Below are positions 35,129 through 44,360 of a DNA stretch of 63,904 nt, piece after piece. Each line of letters opens with the position of its first letter. Positions within the stretch are counted from its first letter, which is position 1. The notes beneath the pieces were generated by a model. The model was given only the letters and a program-made list of their open reading frames with translations, made no database searches and was not told where the DNA came from. The translations under genes and the position numbers were made by a program. This stretch comes from a bacterium (GTDB lineage Bacteria; Bdellovibrionota_C; UBA2361; SZUA-149; JAQTWB01): NCBI GenBank assembly GCA_028689495.1, contig JAQTWB010000009.1, positions 1 to 63,904 on the forward strand, written 5' to 3'.

Positions 35129-35779
35129 CTACTTGTGGGTGTTTGAAGGTGAGTCATTTAGCTTTCTCGACAGTGTGGTCCAAAGTTCACGTAGCTTTAC
35201 CGTCAACTCTTCAATTGTGCCGTCGTTGGTGATTATATAATCGGCAAGTAACGCTTTTTCATCATCGCTCATCTGGCAGGCGAGGCGTTTTTCAACACTC
35301 GCTTTAGTGGTTTGATCTCGTTTGATCAGACGTGCGATTTTATTTTGCTCATTGGCGAGGATCAGCAGAGTGCAGTCGAGCAGGTCACTTTTTTCAAGCC
35401 CGGTTTCAAACAACAAGGGGCAGTCGTAGACAACAATTGGTGTTAAGGATTTATGTAATGCTATTTTTTCTCGGGCGCTTTGCTGAACGATCGGGTGGAC
35501 GATAGCTTCTAGCTTTTCTCGGGCAACCGGATCATTAAAGACAATTGTCCCTAAAGTCTTGCGGTCCAAGTTTCCGGAATTATCGATAAGATTAGGGCCG
35601 AAAACGTCAATGATTTTTTTCAGGCACGGGCTTCCGGGCGCCACGGCCTGTCGTGCCAATTCGTCTGCCGAGATCACTGTCGCACCAAAAGACCTCAGAA
35701 TTCCTGAGGCTGTGGTTTTACCAGAGCCACTGCTGCCGGTGATGCCTATTACGGTATTTCTAGGAGAATTCTCGGTCAT
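35129..35779 (-). CDS. coaE: Dephospho-CoA kinase
   Basis: Last enzyme of coenzyme A synthesis, phosphorylating dephospho-CoA with ATP. The 216-residue protein has the P-loop GITGSSGSGKTTASGIL near residue 10, the substrate region SADELARQAV, the VVYDCPLLFETGLE strand and the RxxxR-like lid VEKRLACQMSDDEK. The start at ATG 35779 is chosen because the P-loop then falls at the normal distance; the open frame to 35896 adds residues without family character. It is divergent from the SCP2-lipA operon. Confidence 0.93.
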   Translation of the reverse strand: MTENSPRNTVIGITGSSGSGKTTASGILRSFGATVISADELARQAVAPGSPCLKKIIDVFGPNLIDNSGNLDRKTLGTIVFNDPVAREKLEAIVHPIVQQSAREKIALHKSLTPIVVYDCPLLFETGLEKSDLLDCTLLILANEQNKIARLIKRDQTTKASVEKRLACQMSDDEKALLADYIITNDGTIEELTVKLRELWTTLSRKLNDSPSNTHK

Positions 35780-36003
35780 TGGGCAGGTTGTAGGCTTTAG
35801 CAAGTGAAAATACTCTGCTACTGTATCGCAGGTTCGAAGTGTTTGAGAAAGCCAAAGAATTATCAAATAAATGCGAAATGTCGTTTTTAGGTCCACTGAA
35901 ATATGAGGTCCTGGAGGGGAACGGCAGAAGCAGAAATTACTAATGGGATTATCTTCTGGTCATGGTCCTGGCGATTTTACCGAGAAAATGGTGGAGTTCC
36001 TTT

Positions 36004-36663
36004 ATGAAAGTTGAGGAAGGTGTTTCTTCTGAAGGTGCGGAGAGTGTCTCTGACAGTTTTTCTGCTGATGAGGTTGTGGAACGGGGGGACTTTCAGACTG
36101 CTGTAGTTCCAGCAGTGCCTGGGGGACATCATGTCGCCCAGCCATCCGGTTCAGCGATAGTTGTATCTGACGACGATGGTGATGATGACGACGACGATGA
36201 GGATGCCGTTGTTGTTTCTGGTGGCGATGATTCGCCTGAAGATTTGAGTGAAATCTACGATCTGGATAAAGGTGAGCGTGTTGACTCATCAGCCCTTGTC
36301 GAGGAAGTTTTGCCATGGCGGGCGCGGGTCGAAACAGCAAAAGAGTTTTTTCAATCGGAGATTCTCTATCGTTACGATATTGTTGAGCCTGAGAAACAGA
36401 AAATCCTCTCTGGCGATTATCGTTTTGAGCTGAAGGGTTATCAGGGTGGAATTTGGACTGTGAGTCTCAAGGATGGAGTTCAGGTTGTTAACCGACGTGA
36501 ACCGGCTGACGTCGTGTTTACCATGCAACAAAAAGATTTCCTTCATATGGTGAATGGAGAGATAAATCCTCAGTTGGCGATTCTCGCAGGTCGAGTAAAG
36601 ATCACAGGGGATGTCAGAAAAGCACTTCTGGTTCAGGAAGTGCTTGGACCGGTAAGCGAGTAA
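36004..36663 (+). CDS. SCP2 sterol-binding domain protein with acidic N-terminal region
   Basis: The C-terminal 110 residues are an SCP2-type fold with FELKGYQGGIWTVSL and PADVVFTMQQKDFLHMVNG followed by RVKITGDVRKALLVQEVL. Such domains bind lipids or hydrophobic ligands. The first 85 residues are disordered and acidic, including DDDGDDDDDDED near 55-66, coded by GAC/GAT repeats. ATG 36004 has GGAG 8 bases upstream and is preferred over 35962. It overlaps lipA by one base and so is the first gene of an SCP2-lipA-aminotransferase-TPR series. What it binds and why it precedes lipA are unknown. Confidence 0.82.
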   Translation: MKVEEGVSSEGAESVSDSFSADEVVERGDFQTAVVPAVPGGHHVAQPSGSAIVVSDDDGDDDDDDEDAVVVSGGDDSPEDLSEIYDLDKGERVDSSALVEEVLPWRARVETAKEFFQSEILYRYDIVEPEKQKILSGDYRFELKGYQGGIWTVSLKDGVQVVNRREPADVVFTMQQKDFLHMVNGEINPQLAILAGRVKITGDVRKALLVQEVLGPVSE

Positions 36664-37544
36664 TGGACGCACAAACCCGATTATCGTCTGGACGATTGCC
36701 TGTCTGGTTGCAGCGCCCCCCGGGTAGTAGTAGCGCCTCACGTGAGATGAAGGTTATGTTGCGCGATTCGGGGCTTAATACAGTCTGTGAAGAGGCGCGC
36801 TGTCCGAATATAGCTGAGTGTTTTGGTCGCGGGACCGCGACATTCATGATTCTTGGTGATGTCTGTACACGCGGTTGCCGTTTTTGTTCGGTGATAACAG
36901 GCAAACCACATTTCTCTCCAGACAAATTTGCCGATGAGGCTGAGGGGGTAGTAAAGGCGACTCGCAAGCTGGGATTGCGGCATGTTGTTGTGACTTCTGT
37001 CGCCCGTGACGATCTTGAAGATGGCGGCGCTGAGGGGTTTTACCTGACGATTACCCGGTTACGCGAAGAGCTTCCAGCAGTAAAGGTCGAAGTCCTCGTT
37101 CCTGACTTTCAAGGTAACATGCGCAGTGTTGAACGGGTAATTGAAGCTGGCCCTCATGTTTTTAACCACAACCTTGAGACAGTCCCGAGATTGTATCGCC
37201 GGGTGCGTCCAGGAGCTTCTTATCGACGTTCACTCGAGGTGCTGGCTGCGGCAAAAAAGGCTTCACCTGGTGTTATAACCAAAACTGGGGTGATGCTGGG
37301 CCTTGGTGAAGAAATTGCGGAACTGAAGGAGCTGCTGCAGGATGCTCGGAAAGCTTGTGTCGATTCCTTTACAGCCGGGCAGTATATGCAACCCACACGT
37401 AATCATCTGCCAGTCGAGCGCTATCTGACGCCGAGTGAGTTTTTAAGCATTTCCAATATGGCCACAGCAGAAGGATTTCGTTTTGTCGCCAGTTCACCGC
37501 TTGTGCGCAGCAGCTATAACGCTGAGGAGCTTGTCAATCTGTGA
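36663..37544 (+). CDS. lipA: Lipoyl synthase
   Basis: Radical SAM enzyme that inserts two sulfur atoms into protein-bound octanoate. The 293 residues carry the auxiliary cluster cysteines (CX4CX5C: CEEARCPNIAEC at 39-50) and the radical SAM cluster (CTRGCRFC), with the C-terminal RSSY motif that completes the auxiliary cluster. The length is normal. It overlaps the SCP2 gene by one base and the next gene by 4 bases, so it is inside an operon. A lipoyl ligase or LipB is not in the window, so octanoylation must be provided from elsewhere. Confidence 0.96.
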   Translation: MDAQTRLSSGRLPVWLQRPPGSSSASREMKVMLRDSGLNTVCEEARCPNIAECFGRGTATFMILGDVCTRGCRFCSVITGKPHFSPDKFADEAEGVVKATRKLGLRHVVVTSVARDDLEDGGAEGFYLTITRLREELPAVKVEVLVPDFQGNMRSVERVIEAGPHVFNHNLETVPRLYRRVRPGASYRRSLEVLAAAKKASPGVITKTGVMLGLGEEIAELKELLQDARKACVDSFTAGQYMQPTRNHLPVERYLTPSEFLSISNMATAEGFRFVASSPLVRSSYNAEELVNL

Positions 37545-38833
37545 TGGCTGGAGAGATCAGAGCCCTTAATGTTGGTGCTATACCGCCTTATCTTCTTGGT
37601 TCTCTGGCCGAAGCGATACTTGGTCTTCGTAATGAAGGTAATGAAGTTGTCGATTTAAGTCAGGTCAATCCGGAGGTTGATCCTCCGCGGTTCGGGGTGG
37701 ACAAGATAATTCAGTATGCTCTGAGGCCTGAGAATCATCGTTATTCGTCATCTTCCGGTATATCTCGATTACGTGAAAGCTGTGCCCATTATTATCGCAA
37801 CCGCTATGGGGTGGAGCTGGATCCGGGAAGCGAGATCGTTACGACAATGGGTGCCAAGGAAGGTGTCTTTCACTTGATGCTGGCCTCACTCGGCGTTGGT
37901 GAGCATGTGCTATTGCCGACACCGGGATATCCCATACATAATTCGGCGGTGTTTATTGCTCGTGGAACATGTGTTTCTTTTTCTCTCGGTGAGTCTGTTA
38001 TTGCCGAATATTCCCGGCCCGGCGGTAGTGTGCCAGTGTTGACAGGCGAGTCCGATGAGTTTTTTGTGAATCTGCGAAAAACGCTTGATCAGATAACACC
38101 GCAACCGCGGTTTTTGGTCTGTGGCTTCCCTCATAACCCAACTGGTGTTGTGGCGACGAGGGAATTTTTTTGTCGGTTGGTCGATTTTGCTCGTGAACAT
38201 GATGTGGTGATTGTCCATGACAATGCATATCAGACGATTGGCTACGATGGGTATCGAACTCCCAGTATTATGGAAGCTCCTGGCGCCAAGGATTGCGCGG
38301 TTGAACTTTTTTCCATGTCCAAGGGGTTTGGTATTGCTGGATGGCGTGTCGGATTTATGGTTGGTAATCCCAAGCTTGTTGCCGCTCTGAAAAAGGTAAA
38401 GAGTTATGTTGATTTTGGTATCTGGCAGCCGCTACAGTTGGCGGCATGTGTAGTGCTAGATCGGGCGGGGCTTGTTGTAGATGAACTTAATCAGGACTAT
38501 CAGTCGCGGAGAAATGTTCTTGTTGGAGGGTTGGAAAACGCGGGCTGGCAGGTCAAGACGCCATTATCGACGCTGTTTTCCTGGGCCAAGATACCTGAGG
38601 CCCATCCGTTGTCACACGATAGTATGAGATTTGCTCATGCTTTGCTGCGAGAGTGTCATGTGGCGGTTTGCCCCGGACGTGGATTTGGACTTGAAGGGGA
38701 GGGGTTCCTGCGGATCGCGTTCAGTGCCAGACCTGATGTTCTGCAAAATGCGGTAGAGCGGATGGCGAACTTTTCTGGAAGTTCTGCTGGATTTGAAAGT
38801 TCTGATGGGCTTGGGAGATCTACGGGGCTATGA
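37541..38833 (+). CDS. Class I aminotransferase, AlaC-like
   Basis: PLP-dependent aminotransferase of 430 residues. The Schiff-base lysine is in SMSKGFGIAGWRVGF, and the early region PPYLLGSLAEAILGLRNEG resembles glutamate-pyruvate transaminases of the AlaC/AlaA type and LL-diaminopimelate aminotransferases. Substrates cannot be assigned from sequence alone; alanine, aspartate or diaminopimelate are candidates. It overlaps lipA and the TPR gene by 4 bases on both sides (ATGA), so all are probably translated from one mRNA. A tail of about 25 residues rich in Ser and Gly closes the protein. Confidence 0.85.
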   Translation: MMAGEIRALNVGAIPPYLLGSLAEAILGLRNEGNEVVDLSQVNPEVDPPRFGVDKIIQYALRPENHRYSSSSGISRLRESCAHYYRNRYGVELDPGSEIVTTMGAKEGVFHLMLASLGVGEHVLLPTPGYPIHNSAVFIARGTCVSFSLGESVIAEYSRPGGSVPVLTGESDEFFVNLRKTLDQITPQPRFLVCGFPHNPTGVVATREFFCRLVDFAREHDVVIVHDNAYQTIGYDGYRTPSIMEAPGAKDCAVELFSMSKGFGIAGWRVGFMVGNPKLVAALKKVKSYVDFGIWQPLQLAACVVLDRAGLVVDELNQDYQSRRNVLVGGLENAGWQVKTPLSTLFSWAKIPEAHPLSHDSMRFAHALLRECHVAVCPGRGFGLEGEGFLRIAFSARPDVLQNAVERMANFSGSSAGFESSDGLGRSTGL

Positions 38834-40032
38834 ATGAATCATTGTCAGTAAAAGCTGTTTCTTTATGGATCGCCAGCTTGCTGGTGGTGAATTTCAGCTT
38901 GGTCAGGCCGCTTGTCGGAGAAGAAAGCACAGATACTCCAGTCGGGGAGTCTGGTGGCTGCGTGTTGGCAACTGAGAAGTTTAGCAAGGCTTTGACTTTG
39001 CCTGAGGGGAGCAGAAGCGAGCAGAAGGATCTTTATCAGGAGGCGATTGGTGCCTGTCCGGGTTATCGCAGTGCCTTGTATAATCTTGGATTGATTTATT
39101 ACGAAGAGAAAGATTTCGAGAAAGCACGAGAGAAGTTATTGGCGGCTCTTGATACCGGCAGTGATAGAGATGTTTATGTTGCATTAGGCAATGTTTATCT
39201 CTCGCAAGGGGACAGCAAGGAGGCGGCTGAGTATTTTCGCAAAGCAACGCAGAATTCCGGCGATGATGTTCGCGGTTATGTCGGGCTTGCTGTGATAAGT
39301 GAGCAGAAAGGAGATATTGCTGAGGCAGAGGATAGTCTTCGTCAGGCATTGCAACATAACACCAGATCGCAGGAGGTATATCTGGCGTTGGGACGAGTGT
39401 TGGAAAAGAAGAAGGAAAAGCCTGAAGCACTAACCAGTTATGAATCTGCGGAGCGGCTTGGGCCGTCTGATGCCGGGATTACAAATGCCATAGCCCGTTT
39501 GTATGAGGAGCAGGGTAAGGAACAGGAAGCATTGCGTTATTACCGTAAGGCCCGTTTGCTGGATGAAAAATCCGGAGATTCGATTTTGGGGCTGGCCCGG
39601 CTACAGTTCAAGGCCGGTGAGAGACAAGGGGCGGCAGATTTTCTGGCGGAGCGCGAAGAAGATTTGGCATCGTCTCCGTTGTCTCTCGGTAAGGCCGCAC
39701 TATTGTTAGCTGATGAAGGCTTGCTCGATAAGAGTCGAGTGTTCTATCAGCATGCTGTGCGTTTGGCCTCTCAGGATGCTGATGTGCTTGCTGTGGCTGC
39801 GCTTGCCGCTGCTTATTGCAAAGATATGGAGGAAGGCGAAAAGCTTTTTCGTCAAGCTTTGCTGATCAGAGCAGATGATGTTGCGATACTTAACAACCTG
39901 GCGGTGTTGCTTGAAGCGAAGGGCGATAACAAGGCAGCGGCAGAGCTTTATCGCAAGGTTTTGAAGATAGAACCGGGCAATGAACTTGCCCAACGCAATG
40001 TAAACAGGCTTAAGGGCCGTTTTGACAGTTAA
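38830..40032 (+). CDS. Exported tetratricopeptide-repeat protein
   Basis: A 400-residue protein with an N-terminal signal or anchor segment (SLWIASLLVVNFSLVRPLVG, about 11-30), then roughly nine TPR units from about residue 55 to the end. Typical repeat pieces are SALYNLGLIYYEEKDFEKA, DVYVALGNVYLSQGDSKEA and the last one in DVAILNNLAVLLEAKGDNKA. TPR arrays bind other proteins, here probably in the periplasm or at the membrane surface. It overlaps the aminotransferase gene by 4 bases and is 47 bases before aspS. The partner is unknown. Confidence 0.88.
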   Translation: MNESLSVKAVSLWIASLLVVNFSLVRPLVGEESTDTPVGESGGCVLATEKFSKALTLPEGSRSEQKDLYQEAIGACPGYRSALYNLGLIYYEEKDFEKAREKLLAALDTGSDRDVYVALGNVYLSQGDSKEAAEYFRKATQNSGDDVRGYVGLAVISEQKGDIAEAEDSLRQALQHNTRSQEVYLALGRVLEKKKEKPEALTSYESAERLGPSDAGITNAIARLYEEQGKEQEALRYYRKARLLDEKSGDSILGLARLQFKAGERQGAADFLAEREEDLASSPLSLGKAALLLADEGLLDKSRVFYQHAVRLASQDADVLAVAALAAAYCKDMEEGEKLFRQALLIRADDVAILNNLAVLLEAKGDNKAAAELYRKVLKIEPGNELAQRNVNRLKGRFDS

Positions 40033-40079
40033 CCCCCAGAGAATCATTAGAAGTCTTTGGCAGAGTGATGTGTAGTGTT

Positions 40080-41894
40080 ATGAATAAAGAAAGTTTGTCC
40101 CGTTCTTACAGTAAGGTTGGCAGTAGAACTCATTATTGTGGTGAAGTTACGGCTGATAATGAAGGGCAGGAGGTTGTTGTTTGTGGTTGGGTGCGTCGTC
40201 GCCGAGATCACGGGGGCCTGGTTTTTATCGACCTAGGCGATCACACAGGCGTGTTACAGGCAGTTGTTATACCGGATAACGGTGCAGCATTTGTTGAGGC
40301 AGAAAAGGTTCGTTCCGAGTATGTAGTTGCTTTGAGAGGTCAGGTGCGTCGTCGTCCTTCGGGAACGGTCAATCAGGGTATTTCGACCGGAGAAGTTGAG
40401 CTCGATGTCAAGGAAGCGGAGATACTTTCTGAATCAGAAACTCCACCATTTGTTGTGCACGAGGGAGAAGAACATAAAGAGGAGTTAAGGCTTAAGTACC
40501 GTTATCTCGATTTGCGTCGTGACGATATGCAGTCGGTCTTAAGACTCCGTCATGCGGTTTATCGTTCCACCCGGGCTTACCTTGATAGTCGGCGTTTCTG
40601 TGAGGTTGAGACGCCGATTCTCAGCAAACCAACTCCGGAAGGTGCACGGGATTTTCTTGTTCCCAGTCGCATGACGCAGGGGCAGTTTTATGCCTTGCCG
40701 CAGTCTCCTCAACTTTTTAAACAGGTGCTGATGTGCTCCGGGCTCGACCGATATTATCAGATTGTTCGTTGTTTTCGTGATGAAGACTTTCGCGCCAATC
40801 GTCAGCCTGAATTTACCCAGATTGATATCGAAATGTCGTTTATCAATGAGTCTGACGTTTGTGACCTCATCGAAGGATTGATGAAGGAAGTCTGGCGTGA
40901 GACCAAAGGGATTGAATTGACGTTGCCGTTTCCACGCATGAGCTACGATGAAGCTATTGAGCGTTTTGGCGTAGATGCTCCGGACTTGCGGTTTGGTTTG
41001 GAGCTGCGCAACCTTTCGGGGATTCTCGCGGCCAGTGAATTTATGGTGTTCCGCTCAACACTTGATACCGGTGGTATTATCAAGGGACTTAAACTTGAGG
41101 GTGGAGCAGGGCTTAGCCGTAGCGAGCTCGATGCCCTGACAGAACTATGCAAAGGTATGGGGGCCAAGGGGCTTGCCTGGTTGAAAGTGGAAAATGGCGA
41201 ACTGAAATCGCCAATCGTCAAGTTTGTCACCGATGAACAAAAAGAGAAATTGCTCGAGACTTTTTCTGCAGATGATGGTGACATCATTTTTATTGTCGCT
41301 GATGTGCCGTCGGTTACAAACACAACCTTGTCTGGCCTGCGTTTACACCTTGGGCGCAGTCGAGGGTTGATTGATCCCGACAAGCTTGCCTTTACCTGGG
41401 TCGACAGCTTTCCGTTGCTTGAATATGACCGAGAACAAAAACGCTATGTCGCAGTGCATCATCCGTTTACGGCACCGGACCTTCCTGTGGGCGTCTCTCT
41501 GTCTGATGTTGCCGACCCCTCAACTTTAAAGGCTCGGGCTTATGATTTGGTGCTTAATGGGCAGGAGATAGCTGGCGGCAGTATTCGTATTCATCGTCAG
41601 GCCATGCAGAGCGAAGTTTTTCGCTTGCTTGGAATTAGCGAGGAAGAAGCTCGAAGCAAGTTCAGTTTTCTGCTCGATGCCTTGAGTTTTGGTGCGCCTC
41701 CTCATGGTGGAATTGCTGTTGGTCTTGATCGTTTGGTGATGATTCTGACCGGCAAGGAATCAATCCGCGACGTTATCGCGTTTCCGAAAACCAGTCGAGG
41801 CGTCGATCTGATGGTGGAGTCACCTTCTGCCGCTGATGTTGAACAGTTGTTAGAGCTGGGCTTGCAGATTAAGGCTAAGCCCAAGGTGTCTTGA
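40080..41894 (+). CDS. aspS: Aspartyl-tRNA synthetase
   Basis: Class II synthetase of 604 residues. It has an N-terminal anticodon-binding OB fold (WVRRRRDHGGLVFIDLGDHTG), class II motif 2 (FRDEDFRANRQPEFTQIDIE), a large GAD insertion in the middle and motif 3 (GIAVGLDRLVMIL) near the C-terminus. This is the bacterial-type architecture. Three starts are close: GTG 40065, ATG 40068 and ATG 40080; I chose the last because it gives a normal N-terminus, but none has a strong ribosome site. Whether it also charges tRNA-Asn depends on whether an AsnRS exists in the genome. Confidence 0.95.
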   Translation: MNKESLSRSYSKVGSRTHYCGEVTADNEGQEVVVCGWVRRRRDHGGLVFIDLGDHTGVLQAVVIPDNGAAFVEAEKVRSEYVVALRGQVRRRPSGTVNQGISTGEVELDVKEAEILSESETPPFVVHEGEEHKEELRLKYRYLDLRRDDMQSVLRLRHAVYRSTRAYLDSRRFCEVETPILSKPTPEGARDFLVPSRMTQGQFYALPQSPQLFKQVLMCSGLDRYYQIVRCFRDEDFRANRQPEFTQIDIEMSFINESDVCDLIEGLMKEVWRETKGIELTLPFPRMSYDEAIERFGVDAPDLRFGLELRNLSGILAASEFMVFRSTLDTGGIIKGLKLEGGAGLSRSELDALTELCKGMGAKGLAWLKVENGELKSPIVKFVTDEQKEKLLETFSADDGDIIFIVADVPSVTNTTLSGLRLHLGRSRGLIDPDKLAFTWVDSFPLLEYDREQKRYVAVHHPFTAPDLPVGVSLSDVADPSTLKARAYDLVLNGQEIAGGSIRIHRQAMQSEVFRLLGISEEEARSKFSFLLDALSFGAPPHGGIAVGLDRLVMILTGKESIRDVIAFPKTSRGVDLMVESPSAADVEQLLELGLQIKAKPKVS

Positions 41895-41907
41895 GGGGGG
41901 TGTCGCC

Positions 41908-41928
41908 GGGCAGGCGCAAGATCTGCCC
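41908..41928. terminator. Weak hairpin between aspS and tetR-type gene
   Basis: GGGCAG (41908-41913) and CTGCCC (41923-41928) form a six-base stem. No strong T run follows. It lies between convergent genes. Confidence 0.3.
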
Positions 41929-42021
41929 TTACAGTCGCCGATCGTTTAGCGCAGGCAAGATCTCGTTCTGCTTGTTCTTTCTCTCTGTTTATTGGGTGCG
42001 ATTGAGACAGAACATCGGCTT

Positions 42022-42654
42022 TTATTCTTTCGTCGACATCAGTGCTGCCCAGCAAGCGTCGGCAATTGCCGGTGCGACTTCGCTTGGTCTTGATTTGGAA
42101 AAACCATCAAGCCAGTCGCGGATGTAGCTGACAGGCATGCCGAAAATTGATGACCAGATAAGTTCCGCGGGCAGTTCAGGAATAATTCCACTGCGCACTG
42201 CTTTTTTAATTACCTTGGTCATTTTACGTCCCAGCTTGTCAAAGCCAACCGAAGTCGGTCGCTGGGTTCCAGCGCTCAAAAATTCATTGTGTCGTGAAAG
42301 CCAGAGATACCGCGAGACGATCGGATCGCGTTCGGGGAAGGACATGAAGGCGATGACAAGCTTTTTGATGAAGAGCTCGGTGTTGTCGCTGGGAATGCTA
42401 TCTACAGCTGATGAAACTTCCTCGCGGAATTTGTCGAGCCCCATTTTATGGATGTTCTGGGCGATTTCTTCCTTGTTAAGAAAGTGGTGATAGATTGAGC
42501 CGACACTACATCGCGATTTTTTGCTGATATCAGGAACGTTGGTGTTGAAATACCCCTGTTCGACAAACAGATCCAAAGCGGCAGCCAGAATCCGTTCTCG
42601 GGGCGGGCGATCACCTTCAACGGTGTCGATGTTTTGATCAATCGGCTCGGTCAT
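42022..42654 (-). CDS. TetR/AcrR-family transcriptional regulator
   Basis: DNA-binding repressor of 210 residues. The N-terminal helix-turn-helix is clear: RERILAAALDLFVEQGYFN and then VPDISKKSRCSVGSIYHHFLNKEE at about 35-60, with the typical SIYHHF recognition helix. The ligand domain (about 75-205) has no recognisable specificity. It lies 70 bases after the IHF/HU gene on the same strand and convergent with aspS. TetR proteins commonly regulate the neighbouring gene or themselves, but no obvious target stands beside it. Confidence 0.92.
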   Translation of the reverse strand: MTEPIDQNIDTVEGDRPPRERILAAALDLFVEQGYFNTNVPDISKKSRCSVGSIYHHFLNKEEIAQNIHKMGLDKFREEVSSAVDSIPSDNTELFIKKLVIAFMSFPERDPIVSRYLWLSRHNEFLSAGTQRPTSVGFDKLGRKMTKVIKKAVRSGIIPELPAELIWSSIFGMPVSYIRDWLDGFSKSRPSEVAPAIADACWAALMSTKE

Positions 42655-42723
42655 AAATTATAATTCCGTCAATATGACAAGCCCTACAACCAGCTTCCGA
42701 CATCGCCCATTTTGCCTGAGTTC

Positions 42724-43047
42724 TCAGGCTTCCGGTTCCTGTTCGGCCACTGCATCGTTAAGGACTTTGCGCAGTAACTGGCTTGGTTTGAAGCGAACAA
42801 CATGGCGCGGGGCCAGGGTGATTTTACCGCCTGTTTGCGGGTTCCTGCCTGGACGAGCATGTTTGGACTTGACTTCAAAGACGCCAAAACCAGAAATCAT
42901 TACTTTGTGCTCCTCCGCAAGAGAAGTCTTAACCAGCTCTATCAGATCTTCGATGATCTCGGCAGCCTTAATTTTATCAATGTTCAAAGATGAATGAACC
43001 GATTCAACAAGGTCCGCCTTTGTCAAACAGCTATTTATGTCCGACAT
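42724..43047 (-). CDS. ihfA: IHF/HU-family DNA-bending protein (IHF alpha-like)
   Basis: Histone-like protein of 107 residues with the family signature GFGVFEVKSKHARPGRNPQTG at about 53-73, containing the intercalating Pro in RPGRNP and the beta arms. The N-terminal helices (LTKADLVESVHSSL) fit the IHF alpha/HU group. IHF alpha is suggested by the arm sequence and by the extended C-terminus, but HU-type function cannot be excluded. ATG 43047 has GGAG about 9 bases upstream. No beta subunit is in the window. Confidence 0.85.
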   Translation of the reverse strand: MSDINSCLTKADLVESVHSSLNIDKIKAAEIIEDLIELVKTSLAEEHKVMISGFGVFEVKSKHARPGRNPQTGGKITLAPRHVVRFKPSQLLRKVLNDAVAEQEPEA

Positions 43048-43308
43048 TATTTGCTCCAGAAATACACTCGGTGTGAATTAACTCCGAGATAAGTTAGCAA
43101 TTAATCCTGCGTGCAGCAACGAAAATTTGAGAGATTTCAGACCCTTAGCCATGGAATGTTAGAATGGGCATTCTGGGGGCACACAAGTATGAATTCTCTA
43201 CTTATTGCCTTTAGATGTCAGGCTGTTAGAGAGTGGCGCAAAAAAGAATAAACTGAGTATCTGAAAACAATAATTGATGGTCATTGTCGGTTGCTGGCAT
43301 GATAACCA
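43048..43308 (-). other. Intergenic region upstream of ihfA
   Basis: No gene is supported here. It should contain the promoter for the ihfA-tetR pair and, further right, the leader of ubiA. I saw no clear terminator or known RNA. The inverted repeat near ubiA is listed separately. Confidence 0.4.
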
Positions 43309-43386
43309 ATACCGTTTCAATACGGAAAAGAGTGAAAAATCTTTGATTTTTTCAACCAAAAGTTAAGACCATTTTTGAAACGGTAT
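43309..43386 (+). promoter_or_regulatory. 12-bp inverted repeat spanning the ubiA leader
   Basis: ATACCGTTTCAA (43309-43320) is the exact complement of TTGAAACGGTAT (43375-43386). A second, smaller imperfect stem (GAAAAATC with GATTTTTTC, 43334-43353) lies inside the 54-base loop. The right arm stands 4-15 bases before the ubiA ATG, where the ribosome-binding site should be, and there is no good Shine-Dalgarno sequence. So the structure could block or permit ubiA translation, or be a protein site. Confidence 0.55.
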
Positions 43387-43390
43387 AGAA

Positions 43391-44272
43391 ATGAATACCT
43401 TGAGAAAACTCTCCAATCTTGTTGTTTTGCCACACAGCGTCTTTGCTCTGCCGTTTGCCCTTTCCGCTCTGGAGATTGCTTATGTAAAGAACCAGGCGGA
43501 GGGGAAATATACGCCAATCACTCCTTTGCTGCTTCTTGTGCTGGTCGTAGTGGCTATTATTGCCGCCCGCACTGCAGCGATGGTTTTTAATCGTCTGGTG
43601 GATTGTCAGATCGATCGCCGTAATCCGCGGACAGCGAGTCGTCCGTTGGCGAGTGGCGTAGTGACAGGGCGGTTCGCCTGGTTGTCGTTTGTCATTTCTT
43701 CGCTGGTTTTCTTTGCTTCCAGTTATTTCCTGGGTTGGCATTGTTTTGTTTTATCGCCACTGGTGTTTTTTGTGCTGGTTGGCTACAGCATGGCCAAGCG
43801 TTTTACCGAATACTCTCATCTTGTTTTAGGACTGGCGTTGGCGCTAGCTCCGGGAGGGGCCTGGTGGGTGCTGCGCCCGGAGGTTGAAGCTGTTCCTTTG
43901 TTCCTGATGGCTGCGGTGATATTTTGGGTTGCCGGTTTTGATATTCTCTACTCCTGCCAAGACTACAGCTTTGACCGTGCGGAGAATCTTCATAGCATTC
44001 CGGCACGTTTCGGTATCGAGCGTGCTTTCACCATGGCCCGTCTTTCGCACCTGCTTGCTGCGGTGTGTTTTCTGACTTTAGGGATGTTTATTGGGGCGGG
44101 AGTTATCTACTACATTGGAACCGGGTTAGTCGTGGCCTTGTTTCTCGGCCAGCACCTGCTCGTCTCTCCTGACGACCTAAGTCGTATAAATCACGCATTT
44201 TTTACGACAAACGGTTGCGTCAGTATTGTCTATTTCCTCACAGTTACATTGCATGTCTGGCTCGGAAATTGA
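43391..44272 (+). CDS. mqnP: UbiA-family prenyltransferase (menaquinone MqnP-like)
   Basis: Integral membrane prenyltransferase of 293 residues with about eight to nine helices. The two Asp-rich motifs are NRLVDCQIDRRNPRTASRPL and DILYSCQDYSFDRAENLHSI. It resembles the 4-hydroxybenzoate-type enzymes that bacteria with the futalosine menaquinone pathway use (MqnP). Which aromatic acceptor is used cannot be read from the sequence. Plain UbiA is the alternative. It works on the long-chain polyprenyl diphosphate that the enzyme at 62500-63558 could supply. The gene seems to be alone, followed by a small ORF. Confidence 0.83.
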   Translation: MNTLRKLSNLVVLPHSVFALPFALSALEIAYVKNQAEGKYTPITPLLLLVLVVVAIIAARTAAMVFNRLVDCQIDRRNPRTASRPLASGVVTGRFAWLSFVISSLVFFASSYFLGWHCFVLSPLVFFVLVGYSMAKRFTEYSHLVLGLALALAPGGAWWVLRPEVEAVPLFLMAAVIFWVAGFDILYSCQDYSFDRAENLHSIPARFGIERAFTMARLSHLLAAVCFLTLGMFIGAGVIYYIGTGLVVALFLGQHLLVSPDDLSRINHAFFTTNGCVSIVYFLTVTLHVWLGN

Positions 44273-44360
44273 CCGTATAGGTCACGTATCAGGATGTAGC
44301 GTCCATAACCGCAATGATGGGTTAGTTTCGGTTTGTCCTAAGAGTAGATTTTGAGGTTTT

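Noticed and set aside
38981-39430. Minus-strand frame within the TPR gene
   Set aside because: Antisense to an obvious TPR array; Cys/His/Pro-rich composition is a by-product of the reverse reading.
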